This document shows, one piece after another, positions 33,769 through 43,409 of a stretch of DNA of 64,000 nucleotides (its first letter is position 1; each line of letters starts with the position of its first letter). Below the pieces are notes generated by a model. It saw only the letters and a program-made list of their open reading frames with translations, was not told the DNA's origin and did no database searches. The DNA lies in assembly GCA_027487575.1 (NCBI GenBank), contig JAIYDJ010000008.1, forward strand, positions 1 to 64,000, given 5' to 3'. Both the position numbers and the translations under genes were made by a program. The stretch comes from Rhodobacter sp. (GTDB lineage Bacteria; Pseudomonadota; Alphaproteobacteria; Rhodobacterales; Rhodobacteraceae).

Positions 33769-35297
33769 TGATGACCGAAATGACCGTGATCCCCTCCTGC
33801 GGTGCCGTGCTGCCTGCAACGCCGTTCCATGCCCGCCATCTGATCGGGGGCGTCTGGCAGGACAGCGCGGACGGTGCGGTGACCGAGCGGGTTTCGCCGT
33901 CGCATGGCGTGGTGGTCAGCCGGGCCGCGAAGGGCGGCGCGGCCGAAGCCGAGGCAGGGATCGCGGCGGTACGGGCGGCCTTTGACGACGGGCGGTGGAG
34001 CGGGCTGTCCGGCAAGGCGCGGGCGGCGGTGCTGTTGCGTGTGGCTGATCTGATCGAAGCCAATGTTGAACGGATGGCGCTGCTGGAAACGCTGGAAAGC
34101 GGCAAGCCGATCAGCCAGTCGCGCGGCGAGGTTTCGGGGGCGGCGGACCTGTGGCGCTATGCGGCCAGCCTTGCGCGGGGGGTGGCGGGGGAAAGCCACA
34201 ACGCGCTGGGGGGCGATATCCTTGCGGTGACGCTGAAGGAACCCATCGGGGTGGTGTCGATCATCACGCCGTGGAACTTTCCGTTCTGGATCCTCAGCCA
34301 GAAGCTGCCGTTTGCCTTGGCGGCGGGGTGCTGTTGTGTCGTGAAGCCTTCGGAACTGACGCCGTCCACCACCGTCATGCTGGGGGAACTCCTTGGCAAG
34401 GCCGGGATGCCTGCGGGCGTGGTTAACATCGTTCTGGGCCATGGCCAGCCGGTCGGTGCGGTTCTGGCGGCGGACCCACGGGTGGACATGGTGACCTTCA
34501 CCGGGTCAACCGCCGTCGGCCGCGCGATCGCGGCGGCGGCATCCGGCACGCTGAAGAAGGTGGCGCTGGAGCTGGGCGGCAAGAACCCGCAGGTGATCTT
34601 CCCGGACTCTGATCTGGACAGTGCGGCGGATGCGGTGGTCTTCGGCGTGTACTTCAACGTGGGCCAATGCTGCAATTCCGGAAGCCGGATCATCGTGCAC
34701 GCCGACATTGCCGAGGCGTTCACCGCGAAGGTGGTGGAGTTGTCGCGCAAAGTTGCCTTTGGCGATCCGTTGGACCCGAACACCCAGGTCGGCGCAATTG
34801 TCACTCCCGAACATGGGGCAAAGATCGCAGGCTATGTCGATGCCGCCCGCAAGGCCGGTGCGAAGGTGGTGCTGGGCGGTGCGGCGCTGACCGTTCCCGG
34901 ACTTGCGGCGCAGTTCTATCAGCCGACGGTGGTGACCGGGGTCTCCCCCGACATGGCGATCGCGCGGGATGAGGTGTTCGGCCCGGTCCTGACGGTTCTG
35001 ACTTTCCGGACGCTGGACGAGGCGCTGCATCTGGTCAACGACGCCGACTATGGCCTGAGCGCGGGCGTGTGGAGCGAGAATGTCCACACCTGCCTTGCCT
35101 TCGCGCGCGGTGCGCAGGCGGGCACGGTCTGGACCAACACCTGGATGGACGGATTCCCCGAGGTGACCTTCGGGGGCGTCAAGCAATCGGGCCTTGGCCG
35201 CGAGATCGGGCGGCAGGGGCTGGAGGAATTCTTGGAAACCAAGTCGCTGGTGATGCGGATCGGGCGCAGCCGGGCGATGTGGGTGAAGACGGCCTGA
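33768..35297 (+). CDS. Aldehyde dehydrogenase
   Basis: A 509-residue NAD(P)-dependent aldehyde dehydrogenase. The general-base glutamate is in ELGGKNPQ, the catalytic cysteine in GQCCNSGSR, and the C-terminal motif is FGGVKQSGLGRE. It is most like betaine-aldehyde and phenylacetaldehyde dehydrogenases, but the substrate is not determined by these motifs. ATG at 33768 overlaps the crotonase stop (TGATG); a second ATG follows directly. It is followed after 51 nt by a binding-protein gene. Confidence 0.92.
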   Translation: MMTEMTVIPSCGAVLPATPFHARHLIGGVWQDSADGAVTERVSPSHGVVVSRAAKGGAAEAEAGIAAVRAAFDDGRWSGLSGKARAAVLLRVADLIEANVERMALLETLESGKPISQSRGEVSGAADLWRYAASLARGVAGESHNALGGDILAVTLKEPIGVVSIITPWNFPFWILSQKLPFALAAGCCCVVKPSELTPSTTVMLGELLGKAGMPAGVVNIVLGHGQPVGAVLAADPRVDMVTFTGSTAVGRAIAAAASGTLKKVALELGGKNPQVIFPDSDLDSAADAVVFGVYFNVGQCCNSGSRIIVHADIAEAFTAKVVELSRKVAFGDPLDPNTQVGAIVTPEHGAKIAGYVDAARKAGAKVVLGGAALTVPGLAAQFYQPTVVTGVSPDMAIARDEVFGPVLTVLTFRTLDEALHLVNDADYGLSAGVWSENVHTCLAFARGAQAGTVWTNTWMDGFPEVTFGGVKQSGLGREIGRQGLEEFLETKSLVMRIGRSRAMWVKTA

Positions 35298-35348
35298 TCC
35301 CAAATTGGGGCAGGAGACGACAACGCGCAAACCTTAGGGAGGATCAAC

Positions 35349-36602
35349 ATGCGTGGGTTTTTCGGACGGAAGATGACGATGGTCGCGGCGCTGATGGCCA
35401 CGACCGGCATGGCTGTGGCCGAGGACGTCGAGGTGCTGCATTGGTGGACTTCGGGCGGTGAGGCGGCGGCGCTGAACGTGTTGAAGGACGACCTTGGCAC
35501 GAAATCCATCGGCTGGGTCGACATGCCGGTGGCCGGGGGCGGCGGCGAAGCTGCGATGACCGCGCTGCGCGCCCGCGTCACGGCAGGCGACCCGCCGACA
35601 GCCGTGCAGATGCTGGGCTTCGATATTCTGGACTGGGCGGGCGAAGGTGCCCTGGGCGACCTGACGGCAGTTGCCACCGCCGAGGGCTGGGATGCGGTGG
35701 TGCCGGCGGCGCTGCAGGGCTTCTCCAAGTACGACGGCAAGTGGATCGCGGCTCCGGTGAACGTCCATTCCACCAACTGGGTCTGGATCAACAAGGCGGC
35801 GCTGGACGCTGCCGGTGGCAAGGCCCCCGAAACATGGGAAGAAATGGTCGCCGTTCTGGACGCGATGAAGGCCAACGGCATTACCCCCCTGGGTCATGGC
35901 GGGCAGGCCTGGCAGGACGCGACAGTGTTCGACGCCGTCGTGCTGGGCATGGGAACGGACTTCTACAAGTCCGCCTTCATCGATCTGGACCCGGCGGCGC
36001 TGGGGGGCGAGCAGATGGCGGAAGCCTTCAACCGCCTGATCAAGCTGCGGTCCTACGTCGATGACAACTTCTCGGGTCGCGACTGGAACCTCGCCTCGGC
36101 CATGGTGATCAACGGCGAAGCGGGCATGCAGATGATGGGCGACTGGGCCAAGGGCGAGTTCGTGAAGGCGGGCAAGGTTCCGGGCACCGATTTCGTCTGC
36201 ATCCGCTTCCCCGGCACGCAGGGGGCCGTGACCTTCAACTCTGACCAGTTCGCGATGTTCGGGGTCGAAGGCGAAGCCGCAGTGGCAGCACAGGGTGCGA
36301 TGGCATCGGCGATCATGAACCCGGTCTTCCAGTCGGCATTCAACGTGGTCAAAGGGTCGGCCCCGGCGCGCACCGATGTCCCGAACGACGCCTTCGACGA
36401 TTGCGGCAAGAAGGCGATGGCGGATCTGGCAGAGGCGAACACCTCGGGCAAGCTCTTCGGGTCGATGGCCCACGGCCATGCCGCCCCGGCCTCGGTCAAG
36501 AACGCGACCTATGACGTGATCACGGCGGCGTTCAACGGCGAGTATGCCGATGGCGCGGCGGCGGCAGCGGCCCTGGCCGAAGCGGTCGCAGCGGCCCAGT
36601 AA
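35349..36602 (+). CDS. Sugar ABC transporter substrate-binding protein (copy 1)
   Basis: A 417-residue family-1 solute-binding protein with an N-terminal Sec signal (hydrophobic core [14 protein letters not shown], cleavage near VAED). [16 protein letters not shown] is typical of glucose/mannose-type binding proteins. It has strong GGAGG before the start. It is a clear paralogue of the protein at 38637-39887; both contain a nearly identical [15 protein letters not shown] stretch (about residues 245-260). It is the first gene of an SBP-permease-permease-SBP-ATPase set. Confidence 0.92.
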   Translation: MRGFFGRKMTMVAALMATTGMAVAEDVEVLHWWTSGGEAAALNVLKDDLGTKSIGWVDMPVAGGGGEAAMTALRARVTAGDPPTAVQMLGFDILDWAGEGALGDLTAVATAEGWDAVVPAALQGFSKYDGKWIAAPVNVHSTNWVWINKAALDAAGGKAPETWEEMVAVLDAMKANGITPLGHGGQAWQDATVFDAVVLGMGTDFYKSAFIDLDPAALGGEQMAEAFNRLIKLRSYVDDNFSGRDWNLASAMVINGEAGMQMMGDWAKGEFVKAGKVPGTDFVCIRFPGTQGAVTFNSDQFAMFGVEGEAAVAAQGAMASAIMNPVFQSAFNVVKGSAPARTDVPNDAFDDCGKKAMADLAEANTSGKLFGSMAHGHAAPASVKNATYDVITAAFNGEYADGAAAAAALAEAVAAAQ

Positions 36603-36620
36603 CCGGCGTTCCGCGCAAGG

Positions 36621-36650
36621 CCTCCCTCCCCCCTTTGCGGGGGAGGGAGG
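36621..36650. repeat. Strong G/C hairpin 1 behind binding-protein gene
   Basis: A perfect 12-bp stem, CCTCCCTCCCCC (36621-36632) with GGGGGAGGGAGG (36639-36650) and a 6-nt loop, begins 18 nt after the binding-protein stop. No T tract follows. It is likely to limit read-through or protect the abundant upstream message. Confidence 0.7.
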
Positions 36651-36690
36651 GAGTTGGGGGGGCGGACTGACACTGGCCCCCCGCCCCCGG

Positions 36691-36714
36691 CCCCTCCCCA
36701 CGCAGGGGGAGGGG
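36691..36714. repeat. Strong G/C hairpin 2 before the permease gene
   Basis: A perfect 9-bp stem, CCCCTCCCC (36691-36699) with GGGGAGGGG (36706-36714) and loop ACGCAG. It has the same polypyrimidine/polypurine style as hairpin 1, 40 bp to the left, and may be a second copy of the same repeat class. It is 53 bp before the permease start. Confidence 0.65.
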
Positions 36715-36767
36715 AGGCGTCCGTCACCGCCGTTCGGTGTCAATCCGGCACGAGAGAGGACCTGAGG

Positions 36768-37661
36768 ATGGCTCGATCCGAGACAGTCGATTTTCGCACA
36801 CGCCTGCAAGACTGGTTGCCGCGCCTCGTGCTGGCACCCTCTTTCGCGGTGACGCTGCTGTTCGTCTACGGCTTCATCCTGTTCACCATCGTGCTGTCCT
36901 TCACCGGATCCAAGATGCTGCCCAAATTCACCTGGGTGGGGTTCGAGAACTACGAAAAACTGTTCGCGCTGCCCGCCTGGCACACCGCGATCGTCAACAT
37001 CGCGGTCTTCGCCAGCCTTTACATCGTCATCTGCACCCTGATCGGGCTGATGCTGGCCATCTTCCTCGACCAGAAGATCCGGGGCGAGGGGATGCTGCGG
37101 CCGATCTACCTGTATCCGATGGCGCTGTCGTTCATCGTGACGGGTACGGCATGGAAATGGTTCCTCGATCCCGGCATCGGGTTGCAGCAGGTGATGCGCA
37201 ACATGGGCTGGGAAAGCTTCACCTTCACCTGGATCAAGGACGCCGACTACGCGCTTTACACCATCGTGCTGGCCGCCGTCTGGCAGACCAGCGGTTTCGT
37301 CATGGCGATGTTTCGTGCCGGCCTGCGCGGGATCGACAACGAAATCCTGAAGGCCGCGCAGATCGACGGGGCGTCGAACTGGCAGCTTTACCGGCGGATC
37401 GTCATTCCCTTGCTGCGCCCGGCGTTCCTGTCGGCCTTCGTGATCCTCAGCCACCTTGCCATCAAGTCCTATGACCTTGTCGTGGCGCTGACCGGCGGCG
37501 GACCGGGACGGGCGACGGAAATGCCCGCGACCTTCATGTATTCCTACACCTTCACCCGCAACCAGATGGGCATCGGGGCTTCTTCCGCCGTGATCATGCT
37601 GATGACCATCGCGGCGATCATGGTGCCCTACCTTTATGCCGAGCTGAAGGAGAAGAAGTGA
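36768..37661 (+). CDS. Sugar ABC transporter permease (MalF/UgpA type)
   Basis: A 297-residue permease with about six membrane segments and the docking loop EILKAAQIDGASNWQLYRRI. I start at MARSETVDF, preceded by GAGAGG; the longer open frame upstream only covers the hairpin repeats. It forms the membrane channel with the next gene, which it overlaps at TGATG or GTGATG. Substrate is inferred to be a sugar or sugar derivative from the family and neighbouring dehydrogenases. Confidence 0.92.
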   Translation: MARSETVDFRTRLQDWLPRLVLAPSFAVTLLFVYGFILFTIVLSFTGSKMLPKFTWVGFENYEKLFALPAWHTAIVNIAVFASLYIVICTLIGLMLAIFLDQKIRGEGMLRPIYLYPMALSFIVTGTAWKWFLDPGIGLQQVMRNMGWESFTFTWIKDADYALYTIVLAAVWQTSGFVMAMFRAGLRGIDNEILKAAQIDGASNWQLYRRIVIPLLRPAFLSAFVILSHLAIKSYDLVVALTGGGPGRATEMPATFMYSYTFTRNQMGIGASSAVIMLMTIAAIMVPYLYAELKEKK

Positions 37662-38539
37662 TGGCCGCCGTCACGCAAGACACCGCCGTCAGCACCGGTC
37701 GGGTGACCCGCGCCTTCATCTATCTGGTGCTGGTCCTGTTCGCGCTGTTCTACCTGCTGCCGCTTTACGTCATGGGCGTGAATTCGGTGAAACCCCTGTC
37801 CGAGATCACCGGCGGCAACATGATGGCACTGCCGCAGGTCTGGACGCTGGAGCCGTGGCGGCAGGCCTGGTCCACCGCGCAGATCGGGGTGGAGCCGACG
37901 GGCCTGCGGCCCTATTTCCTGAACTCGATCCTGATGGTGGTGCCTGCCGTGGCCATCAGTACCATTGTCGGCGCGCTGAACGGCTATGTGCTGACGAAAT
38001 GGCGGTTCCGGGGCGATACCTGGGTGTTCGGGCTGATGCTGTTTTCCTGCTTCATCCCGTTCCAGATCGTGCTGATCCCGATGGCCGTCGTGCTGGGCAA
38101 GCTGGGGCTTGCGGGGTCGGTGGCGGGACTTGTGCTGGTGCATGTGGTCTACGGGATCGGCTTCACCACGCTCTACTTCCGCAACTACTACGCCAGCTTC
38201 CCGACCGAACTCGTGCGCGCCGCGATGATCGACGGCGCGGGGTTCTTCCGCATCTTCTGGCGCATCCTGTTGCCCGTCTCCGGCCCCATCGCGGTCGTCA
38301 GCGTGATCTGGCAGTTCACCAACATCTGGAACGACTTCCTGTTCGGAGTCAGCTTTGGCGGAACCAGCCAGCCGATGACGGTGGCGCTGAACAACCTTGT
38401 CCAGTCCTCGACGGGCGTCAAGGAATACAACGTCCACTTCGCGGGCGCGATCCTTGCCGCCCTTCCCACCCTGATCGTCTACATCGTCGCTGGCCGCTAC
38501 TTCGTGCGCGGGCTGATGGCGGGCAGCGTGAAGGGCTAA
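37661..38539 (+). CDS. Sugar ABC transporter permease (MalG/UgpE type)
   Basis: A 292-residue second permease with six membrane segments and the docking loop ELVRAAMIDGAGFFRIFWRI. The ATG at 37661 shares its A with the TGA stop of the preceding permease. The chain ends YFVRGLMAGSVKG, typical for the family. A strong hairpin follows the stop. Confidence 0.92.
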   Translation: MAAVTQDTAVSTGRVTRAFIYLVLVLFALFYLLPLYVMGVNSVKPLSEITGGNMMALPQVWTLEPWRQAWSTAQIGVEPTGLRPYFLNSILMVVPAVAISTIVGALNGYVLTKWRFRGDTWVFGLMLFSCFIPFQIVLIPMAVVLGKLGLAGSVAGLVLVHVVYGIGFTTLYFRNYYASFPTELVRAAMIDGAGFFRIFWRILLPVSGPIAVVSVIWQFTNIWNDFLFGVSFGGTSQPMTVALNNLVQSSTGVKEYNVHFAGAILAALPTLIVYIVAGRYFVRGLMAGSVKG

Positions 38540-38542
38540 GCC

Positions 38543-38574
38543 GACTGCCGGGCGGCTGGCACCGCCCGACAGTC
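38543..38574 (+). terminator. Hairpin between permease and second binding-protein gene
   Basis: GACTG-C-CGGGCGG (38543-38555) pairs with CCGCCCG-A-CAGTC (38562-38574), 12 base pairs with one mismatch and a 6-nt loop, followed by TTTCGTT. It starts 4 nt after the permease stop. It could be a partial terminator or a stabiliser; a full terminator would need a new promoter for the second binding protein. Confidence 0.5.
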
Positions 38575-38636
38575 TTTCGTTCAACCCAAGGCCCCACTTG
38601 CACAGAACCGGGCGAACATCAGGAAGGAACTACAAG

Positions 38637-39887
38637 ATGCACCGAATGTCCATGGTTGCCGCGCTGACGCTGTCAACGGCGATCAGCCCCGCCTTCGCGG
38701 ACCCTTCGGTCGAGGTGATGCACTTCTGGACCAGCGGCGGCGAGGCGGCTGCCCTGGGCGCGGTCCGCGACAAGGTGGTCGCGGGTGGTGTGGTCTGGAC
38801 CGACGCGCCCATCGCCGGAGGGGGCGGTGATGCCGCCAAGACCGCGCTTCAGGCCCGCATCGCATCGGGCAACCCCCCCGCCGCCGTGTTGATCCTTGGC
38901 CAGAACATCCTTGACTGGGCCGCCGAAGGGATGCTCGGCAACGTCGACGCCCTGGCCGCGGCTGAGGGCTGGGACGCCGCCCTGCCGCAGGCGGTCAAGG
39001 ACTTCACCAAGGTCGACGGCCATTATGTCAGCGCGCCGACCAACGTCCACCGCACCGACATGATCTGGGCCAGCAAGGCCGCCTTCGACAAGATCGGCGC
39101 GGCTTATCCGACGACGTGGGAAGAGCTGAACGCGCTGGCCCCGAAGTTCGCCGAGGCCGGGATCATCCCGCTCGCCCACGGCGGGCAGGCCTGGCAGGAA
39201 GCCTACATGTTCGAGGCCGTGGCTCTTGGCGTCGGTGGGGCGGATTTCTACCGCAAGGCGCTGATCGAGCTTGACGACGCCACTCTTCGGGGTCCCGAGA
39301 TGGTCAAGGTCTTCGACCAGATGTCGGCTTTGCGCGGAATGGTCGACCCGAACTTCCCGGGCCGCGACTGGAACCTCGCCTCGGCCATGGTGATCAACGG
39401 CGAGGCTGCGATGCAGATCATGGGCGACTGGGCGAAAGGCGAGTTCACCAATGCAGGCAAGGTTTCCGGCGACGATTATGCCTGCATCCCCGTGCCGAAG
39501 GCCTCAGGCGACGGGTTTGTCTACCTTGTGAACTCGCTCTCCTTCTTCACCCAGACCGATGCCGAGATGATCAAGGGGCAAGAGGTGCTGGCCAGTGCCA
39601 TCATGGACCCCGCCGTGCAGGTGGCGTTCAATCTGGCCAAGGGCGCGATTCCGGCCCGCACCGACATCGACCTTGCGGCGATGGACAGTTGCGCGCAGGC
39701 CACCAGCGCGGCCCTTGCGTCGAATGACGGGGCCGGGACGGCCGTGCCGACCTTTGCCGGAACCCATGCGGCCAATGCCTCGGTCGTGGGGGCGGCGACC
39801 GATGCCATCACCACCTTCTTCAATTCCGAAATGACCGCCGCAGATGGTGCGACGTCGCTGGCCGACGCCATCGCGGCGGCGCAATGA
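38637..39887 (+). CDS. Sugar ABC transporter substrate-binding protein (copy 2)
   Basis: A 416-residue family-1 solute-binding protein with a Sec signal (ALTLSTAISPAFA, cleavage after FA-D). It is paralogous to the protein at 35349-36602: [15 protein letters not shown] matches [15 protein letters not shown], and a 41-nt stretch is identical in both genes (39363-39403 and 36078-36118). The start ATG follows AGGAAGGA. Two binding proteins in one transporter operon suggest two related ligands for a common permease pair. Confidence 0.92.
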   Translation: MHRMSMVAALTLSTAISPAFADPSVEVMHFWTSGGEAAALGAVRDKVVAGGVVWTDAPIAGGGGDAAKTALQARIASGNPPAAVLILGQNILDWAAEGMLGNVDALAAAEGWDAALPQAVKDFTKVDGHYVSAPTNVHRTDMIWASKAAFDKIGAAYPTTWEELNALAPKFAEAGIIPLAHGGQAWQEAYMFEAVALGVGGADFYRKALIELDDATLRGPEMVKVFDQMSALRGMVDPNFPGRDWNLASAMVINGEAAMQIMGDWAKGEFTNAGKVSGDDYACIPVPKASGDGFVYLVNSLSFFTQTDAEMIKGQEVLASAIMDPAVQVAFNLAKGAIPARTDIDLAAMDSCAQATSAALASNDGAGTAVPTFAGTHAANASVVGAATDAITTFFNSEMTAADGATSLADAIAAAQ

Positions 39888-39955
39888 TCCACCGGCCCCG
39901 CGCGTTCCTCCCGCCGCGCGGGGCCATCCTGACACACAAAGACCGGAGCTGACCG

Positions 39956-41068
39956 ATGGGCTTTCTCGATATCCGCAACGTCACCAAGTCCTATGGTTCC
40001 GTGCAGGTCCTGCACGAGGTCGACATCGAGGTTCAGGAAGGCGAGTTTCTGGTCCTGGTCGGCCCTTCGGGCTGCGGCAAATCCACCCTCTTGAACATGA
40101 TCGCGGGGCTGGAAGTGATCACCAGCGGCGAGATCGCCATCAAGGGCCGGGTGGTGAACGGGGTGCATCCGTCCAGACGCAACATCGCGATGGTGTTTCA
40201 AAGCTATGCCTTGTACCCCAACATGACTGTTGGCCAGAACATGACCTTCGGGCTCGAGATGCACGGCGTGCCCAAGGCGGAACGGGACGTGGCGCTGGCG
40301 CGCGTGGCAAAGCTGTTGCAGATCGACCACCTTCTGGACCGCAAGCCGGGGCAGCTTTCGGGCGGACAGCGGCAGCGGGTGGCGATGGGGCGGGCGCTGG
40401 TGCGCAACCCCGACGTGTTCCTGTTCGACGAGCCTTTGTCCAACCTTGACGCCAAGCTGCGCGTCGACATGCGAACCGAGATCAAGAAGCTGCACCAGAC
40501 GCTGAAGACCACGATCGTCTATGTCACCCATGACCAGATCGAGGCGATGACCCTGTCCACCCGGATCGCGGTGATGAACAAGGGCTATGTCCAGCAGCTT
40601 GGCACGCCGAAAGACATCTATGACACGCCGACGAACGTCTATGTGGCGACCTTCATGGGCTCACCCGCGATGAACATCGTGCCCGCGACCGTGATGATGG
40701 AAGGCGGCATCCCCCATGCCGCCGTCACCGACGCTGATGGGTCCATCCGGCATCTGCGGTTCAGCCAGCCCAACCTCGCGGAATGGGCGGGCAAGCCGAT
40801 CCTGCTGGGCATCCGGCCCGAGGCGATCACCGATCCCGAAGGCGCGGACCGCAAGTCCGGCAACATCGTCGCCCTGTCGAACCGGGTGGGCGTGACCGAA
40901 CCGGCGGGGTCCGACACCTTTGTGACGATGCAGCTTTGCGGCAAGGACATCGTCGCGCGGATGCGGGCCGATGCGACCGTCGCCCCCGGGCAGGTGTTCG
41001 ATTTTGCCGTCAACATGGAAAAGGCGGTGGCCTTCGATCCGGCGACCGAAATGCGGATCGCACCCTGA
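39956..41068 (+). CDS. Sugar ABC transporter ATP-binding protein (UgpC/MsmK type)
   Basis: A 370-residue ATPase. Walker A is GPSGCGKST (about 37-45), the signature LSGGQRQRVAMG, Walker B FLFDEPLSNLDAKL, and the switch VTHD. The roughly 130-residue C-terminal part after that is the regulatory OB-type domain of carbohydrate importers. It completes the transporter and overlaps the GMC flavoenzyme by one base (TGATG). Confidence 0.92.
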   Translation: MGFLDIRNVTKSYGSVQVLHEVDIEVQEGEFLVLVGPSGCGKSTLLNMIAGLEVITSGEIAIKGRVVNGVHPSRRNIAMVFQSYALYPNMTVGQNMTFGLEMHGVPKAERDVALARVAKLLQIDHLLDRKPGQLSGGQRQRVAMGRALVRNPDVFLFDEPLSNLDAKLRVDMRTEIKKLHQTLKTTIVYVTHDQIEAMTLSTRIAVMNKGYVQQLGTPKDIYDTPTNVYVATFMGSPAMNIVPATVMMEGGIPHAAVTDADGSIRHLRFSQPNLAEWAGKPILLGIRPEAITDPEGADRKSGNIVALSNRVGVTEPAGSDTFVTMQLCGKDIVARMRADATVAPGQVFDFAVNMEKAVAFDPATEMRIAP

Positions 41069-42555
41069 TGCAGCCTGATGTCCTCATCATCGGATCGGGC
41101 ATGGGCGGGGCCACGCTGGCCGCCGCCCTTGCGCCTTCGGGTCGGCGGATCGTCATCCTTGAACGGGGGGAACGGTTGGCCGACAGCCCCGAGGCGCGCG
41201 ACCCGGCGGCCATTTTCGGGCGCGGGCATTTCAAGCCGGACGAGGTCTGGCATGACGTGGCGGGTGCCCCGTTCAACCCCGGCAACTATGCCTTCGTCGG
41301 CGGCAACACCAAGTTCTACGGCGCGGTGCTGCTGCGCTATCGGGCCGAAGATTTCGCCCCCCTGCGCCATATCGACGGGGTCACGCCCGGCTGGCCGATT
41401 TCCTATGACGCGCTGGAGCCGTGGTATTCACGCGCCGAAGCCCTTTACCGCGTGCGGGGCGATGTGGCGGGCGATCCTTCAGAACCGCCCCATTCCGCCC
41501 CCTATCCCTTTCCGCCCGTGCCGGATGAACCTGACATCGTGGCGCTGCGCAAGGCGTTCGGCGCGCAGGGCCTGCACCCCAGCGCCCTGCCGCTGGGTGT
41601 CGACATTGAGGCGTGGCTGAAACGCGCGCCCACCACCTGGGATGCGTTCCCCTGCACCACCGGCGCCAAGTCTGACGCCGAAAGCTGCGGTCTGGCCGAG
41701 GCGCTGAAACACCCCAACGTCACCCTTCTGACCGGGACAAAGGTCTTGCGCGTTCTTTCGGAAGGCCGCCGCGTGACTGGGGTGGAAGTGGACCGGAACG
41801 GCAAGCGCGATGTGCTGACCGCCGCGACCGTCTGCCTGTGCGCGGGCGCGGTGATGTCGTCGGCGCTGTTGCTGGCATCCGCCAATGCCGATCATCCGAA
41901 CGGGCTGGCCAACGCCTCCGATCAGGTCGGGCGCAACTTTATGAACCACAACCTGACCGGCATGGTCGCCTGGAACCCCTTGCGGCGGAACCGGTCTGTG
42001 TACGAGAAAACCATCCAGATCAATGATTTCTACCTAACCGGCGGGCCACAGGGCGAACCCCTTGGCAACATCCAGATGCTGGGCAGGATTACCGGGCCGA
42101 TCCTTGCGGGTGAGGCGGGGCTGCCGCTTTGGCTGGCCCGACACATCGCCGACCACTCGATCCACATCATGGCGATGTCAGAAGACCTTCCGGACCCGAA
42201 ATCGCGCGTGATGTGGAAGAACGGCGGCGTGGTGGTGGACTGGCGCAAGACGAATGTGCAGGCGCATGACCTGCTGGTGCAGCGTCTGCGCCGCGCCATG
42301 CGCAGGGCGGGCTGGCCGATCGTGCTTTCGCGGGACTTTCCCAAATCGAAGCCGAGCCACCAGTGCGGCACGGCGCGGATGGGCAATGATCCGGGCACGT
42401 CGGTGGTCGATGCGGACCTGAAGGCGCATGATCTGGACAACCTCTATATCGTCGATGCCTCGGTCCTGCCGACCTCGGCGGCCGTGAACCCCTCGCTGAC
42501 CATCGCGGCGCTTGCGCTGCGGGCGGGCGCGCAGATCGGCAGGGGGCTGACATGA
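41068..42555 (+). CDS. GMC-family flavin oxidoreductase (sugar/glucoside dehydrogenase-like)
   Basis: A 495-residue FAD oxidoreductase of the glucose-methanol-choline class. The N-terminal FAD motif is GSGMGGATLAAAL (about 9-21). The active-site histidine motif is HQCGTARMG, and the C-terminus DNLYIVDASVLPTSAAVNPSLTIAALALR is conserved. It resembles the sugar-oxidising branch (for example glucoside 3-dehydrogenases) more than choline dehydrogenase. It overlaps the ATPase and SDR genes, so it oxidises what the transporter brings in, by inference. No Tat signal is visible, so it is probably cytoplasmic. Confidence 0.85.
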   Translation: MQPDVLIIGSGMGGATLAAALAPSGRRIVILERGERLADSPEARDPAAIFGRGHFKPDEVWHDVAGAPFNPGNYAFVGGNTKFYGAVLLRYRAEDFAPLRHIDGVTPGWPISYDALEPWYSRAEALYRVRGDVAGDPSEPPHSAPYPFPPVPDEPDIVALRKAFGAQGLHPSALPLGVDIEAWLKRAPTTWDAFPCTTGAKSDAESCGLAEALKHPNVTLLTGTKVLRVLSEGRRVTGVEVDRNGKRDVLTAATVCLCAGAVMSSALLLASANADHPNGLANASDQVGRNFMNHNLTGMVAWNPLRRNRSVYEKTIQINDFYLTGGPQGEPLGNIQMLGRITGPILAGEAGLPLWLARHIADHSIHIMAMSEDLPDPKSRVMWKNGGVVVDWRKTNVQAHDLLVQRLRRAMRRAGWPIVLSRDFPKSKPSHQCGTARMGNDPGTSVVDADLKAHDLDNLYIVDASVLPTSAAVNPSLTIAALALRAGAQIGRGLT

Positions 42556-43301
42556 CCGCGCCCCTTGCCCTGATCACCGGGGGTCAGCAGGGCATCGGCC
42601 TTGGCATTGCCCGCGTGCTGGCCGGGGCGGGCTGGCGGCTGGTGCTGGCCTCGGAACTGCCGCACGAGGATGATGCCGTGCACGCGGCGCTGGCCGAACT
42701 CGGACCCTCTGCACGCTATGTGCGGCACGATCTGGCCGATGTGGCGGGCATTCCGGCGTTGCTGGACGTGGCAGGCCCGGTGACCGCCCTGATCCAGAAC
42801 GCTGGCGTTCCGGCGCGGGTGCGCGGTGACATGCTGAACATCACGCCCGAGAGTTTCGACTGGGTCATGGGCATCAACCTGCGCGGCGCGTTCTTTCTGG
42901 CGCAAGCGATGGCAAAGGCGATGCTGGCGCAAAGGCATAACCACTACCGGTCGATCACGTTCATCACCTCGGTTTCCGCCGCCATGGCCAGTGTGGAGCG
43001 GGCGGATTACTGCATCTCGAAGGCCGCCGCCTCGATGGCCGCCAAGGCGCTGGCCCTTCGGCTGGCCTCCGAGGACATCGGCGTGTTCGAACTGCGCCCC
43101 GGGATCATCGAAACCGGCATGACGGCGGCCGTGAAGGACAAATACACCGCCCGGATCGAAGCCGGGCTGGTGCCTGCCGGTCGCTGGGGTCAGCCCCGCG
43201 ACATCGGGCAGGTCGTCCTGCCGCTGGTGAGCGGACAGATGCGCTTTGCCACCGGCGCGGTGATCCCCGTCGATGGCGGGCTTTCGATCGAAAGGCTGTG
43301 A
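42552..43301 (+). CDS. Short-chain dehydrogenase (FabG-like 3-ketoacyl reductase family)
   Basis: A 249-residue SDR. The cofactor motif is TGGQQGIGLGIA (about 9-20), with NAGV in IQNAGV, serine in TSVSAAM and Tyr-x-x-x-Lys in YCISKAA. Members of this branch, annotated as 3-ketoacyl-ACP reductase, often oxidise or reduce sugar ketones. It overlaps the GMC gene by 4 nt. Confidence 0.9.
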   Translation: MTAPLALITGGQQGIGLGIARVLAGAGWRLVLASELPHEDDAVHAALAELGPSARYVRHDLADVAGIPALLDVAGPVTALIQNAGVPARVRGDMLNITPESFDWVMGINLRGAFFLAQAMAKAMLAQRHNHYRSITFITSVSAAMASVERADYCISKAAASMAAKALALRLASEDIGVFELRPGIIETGMTAAVKDKYTARIEAGLVPAGRWGQPRDIGQVVLPLVSGQMRFATGAVIPVDGGLSIERL

Positions 43302-43409
43302 CAGGATGCCGAACAGCCCAACAGCCCCGCCACGCATATCCCTCCCCGCACACAGGGGCGCGGAGGCGACAGACCACAGCGACCCCGGAACGAGTTTGGC
43401 GGCTATGAC

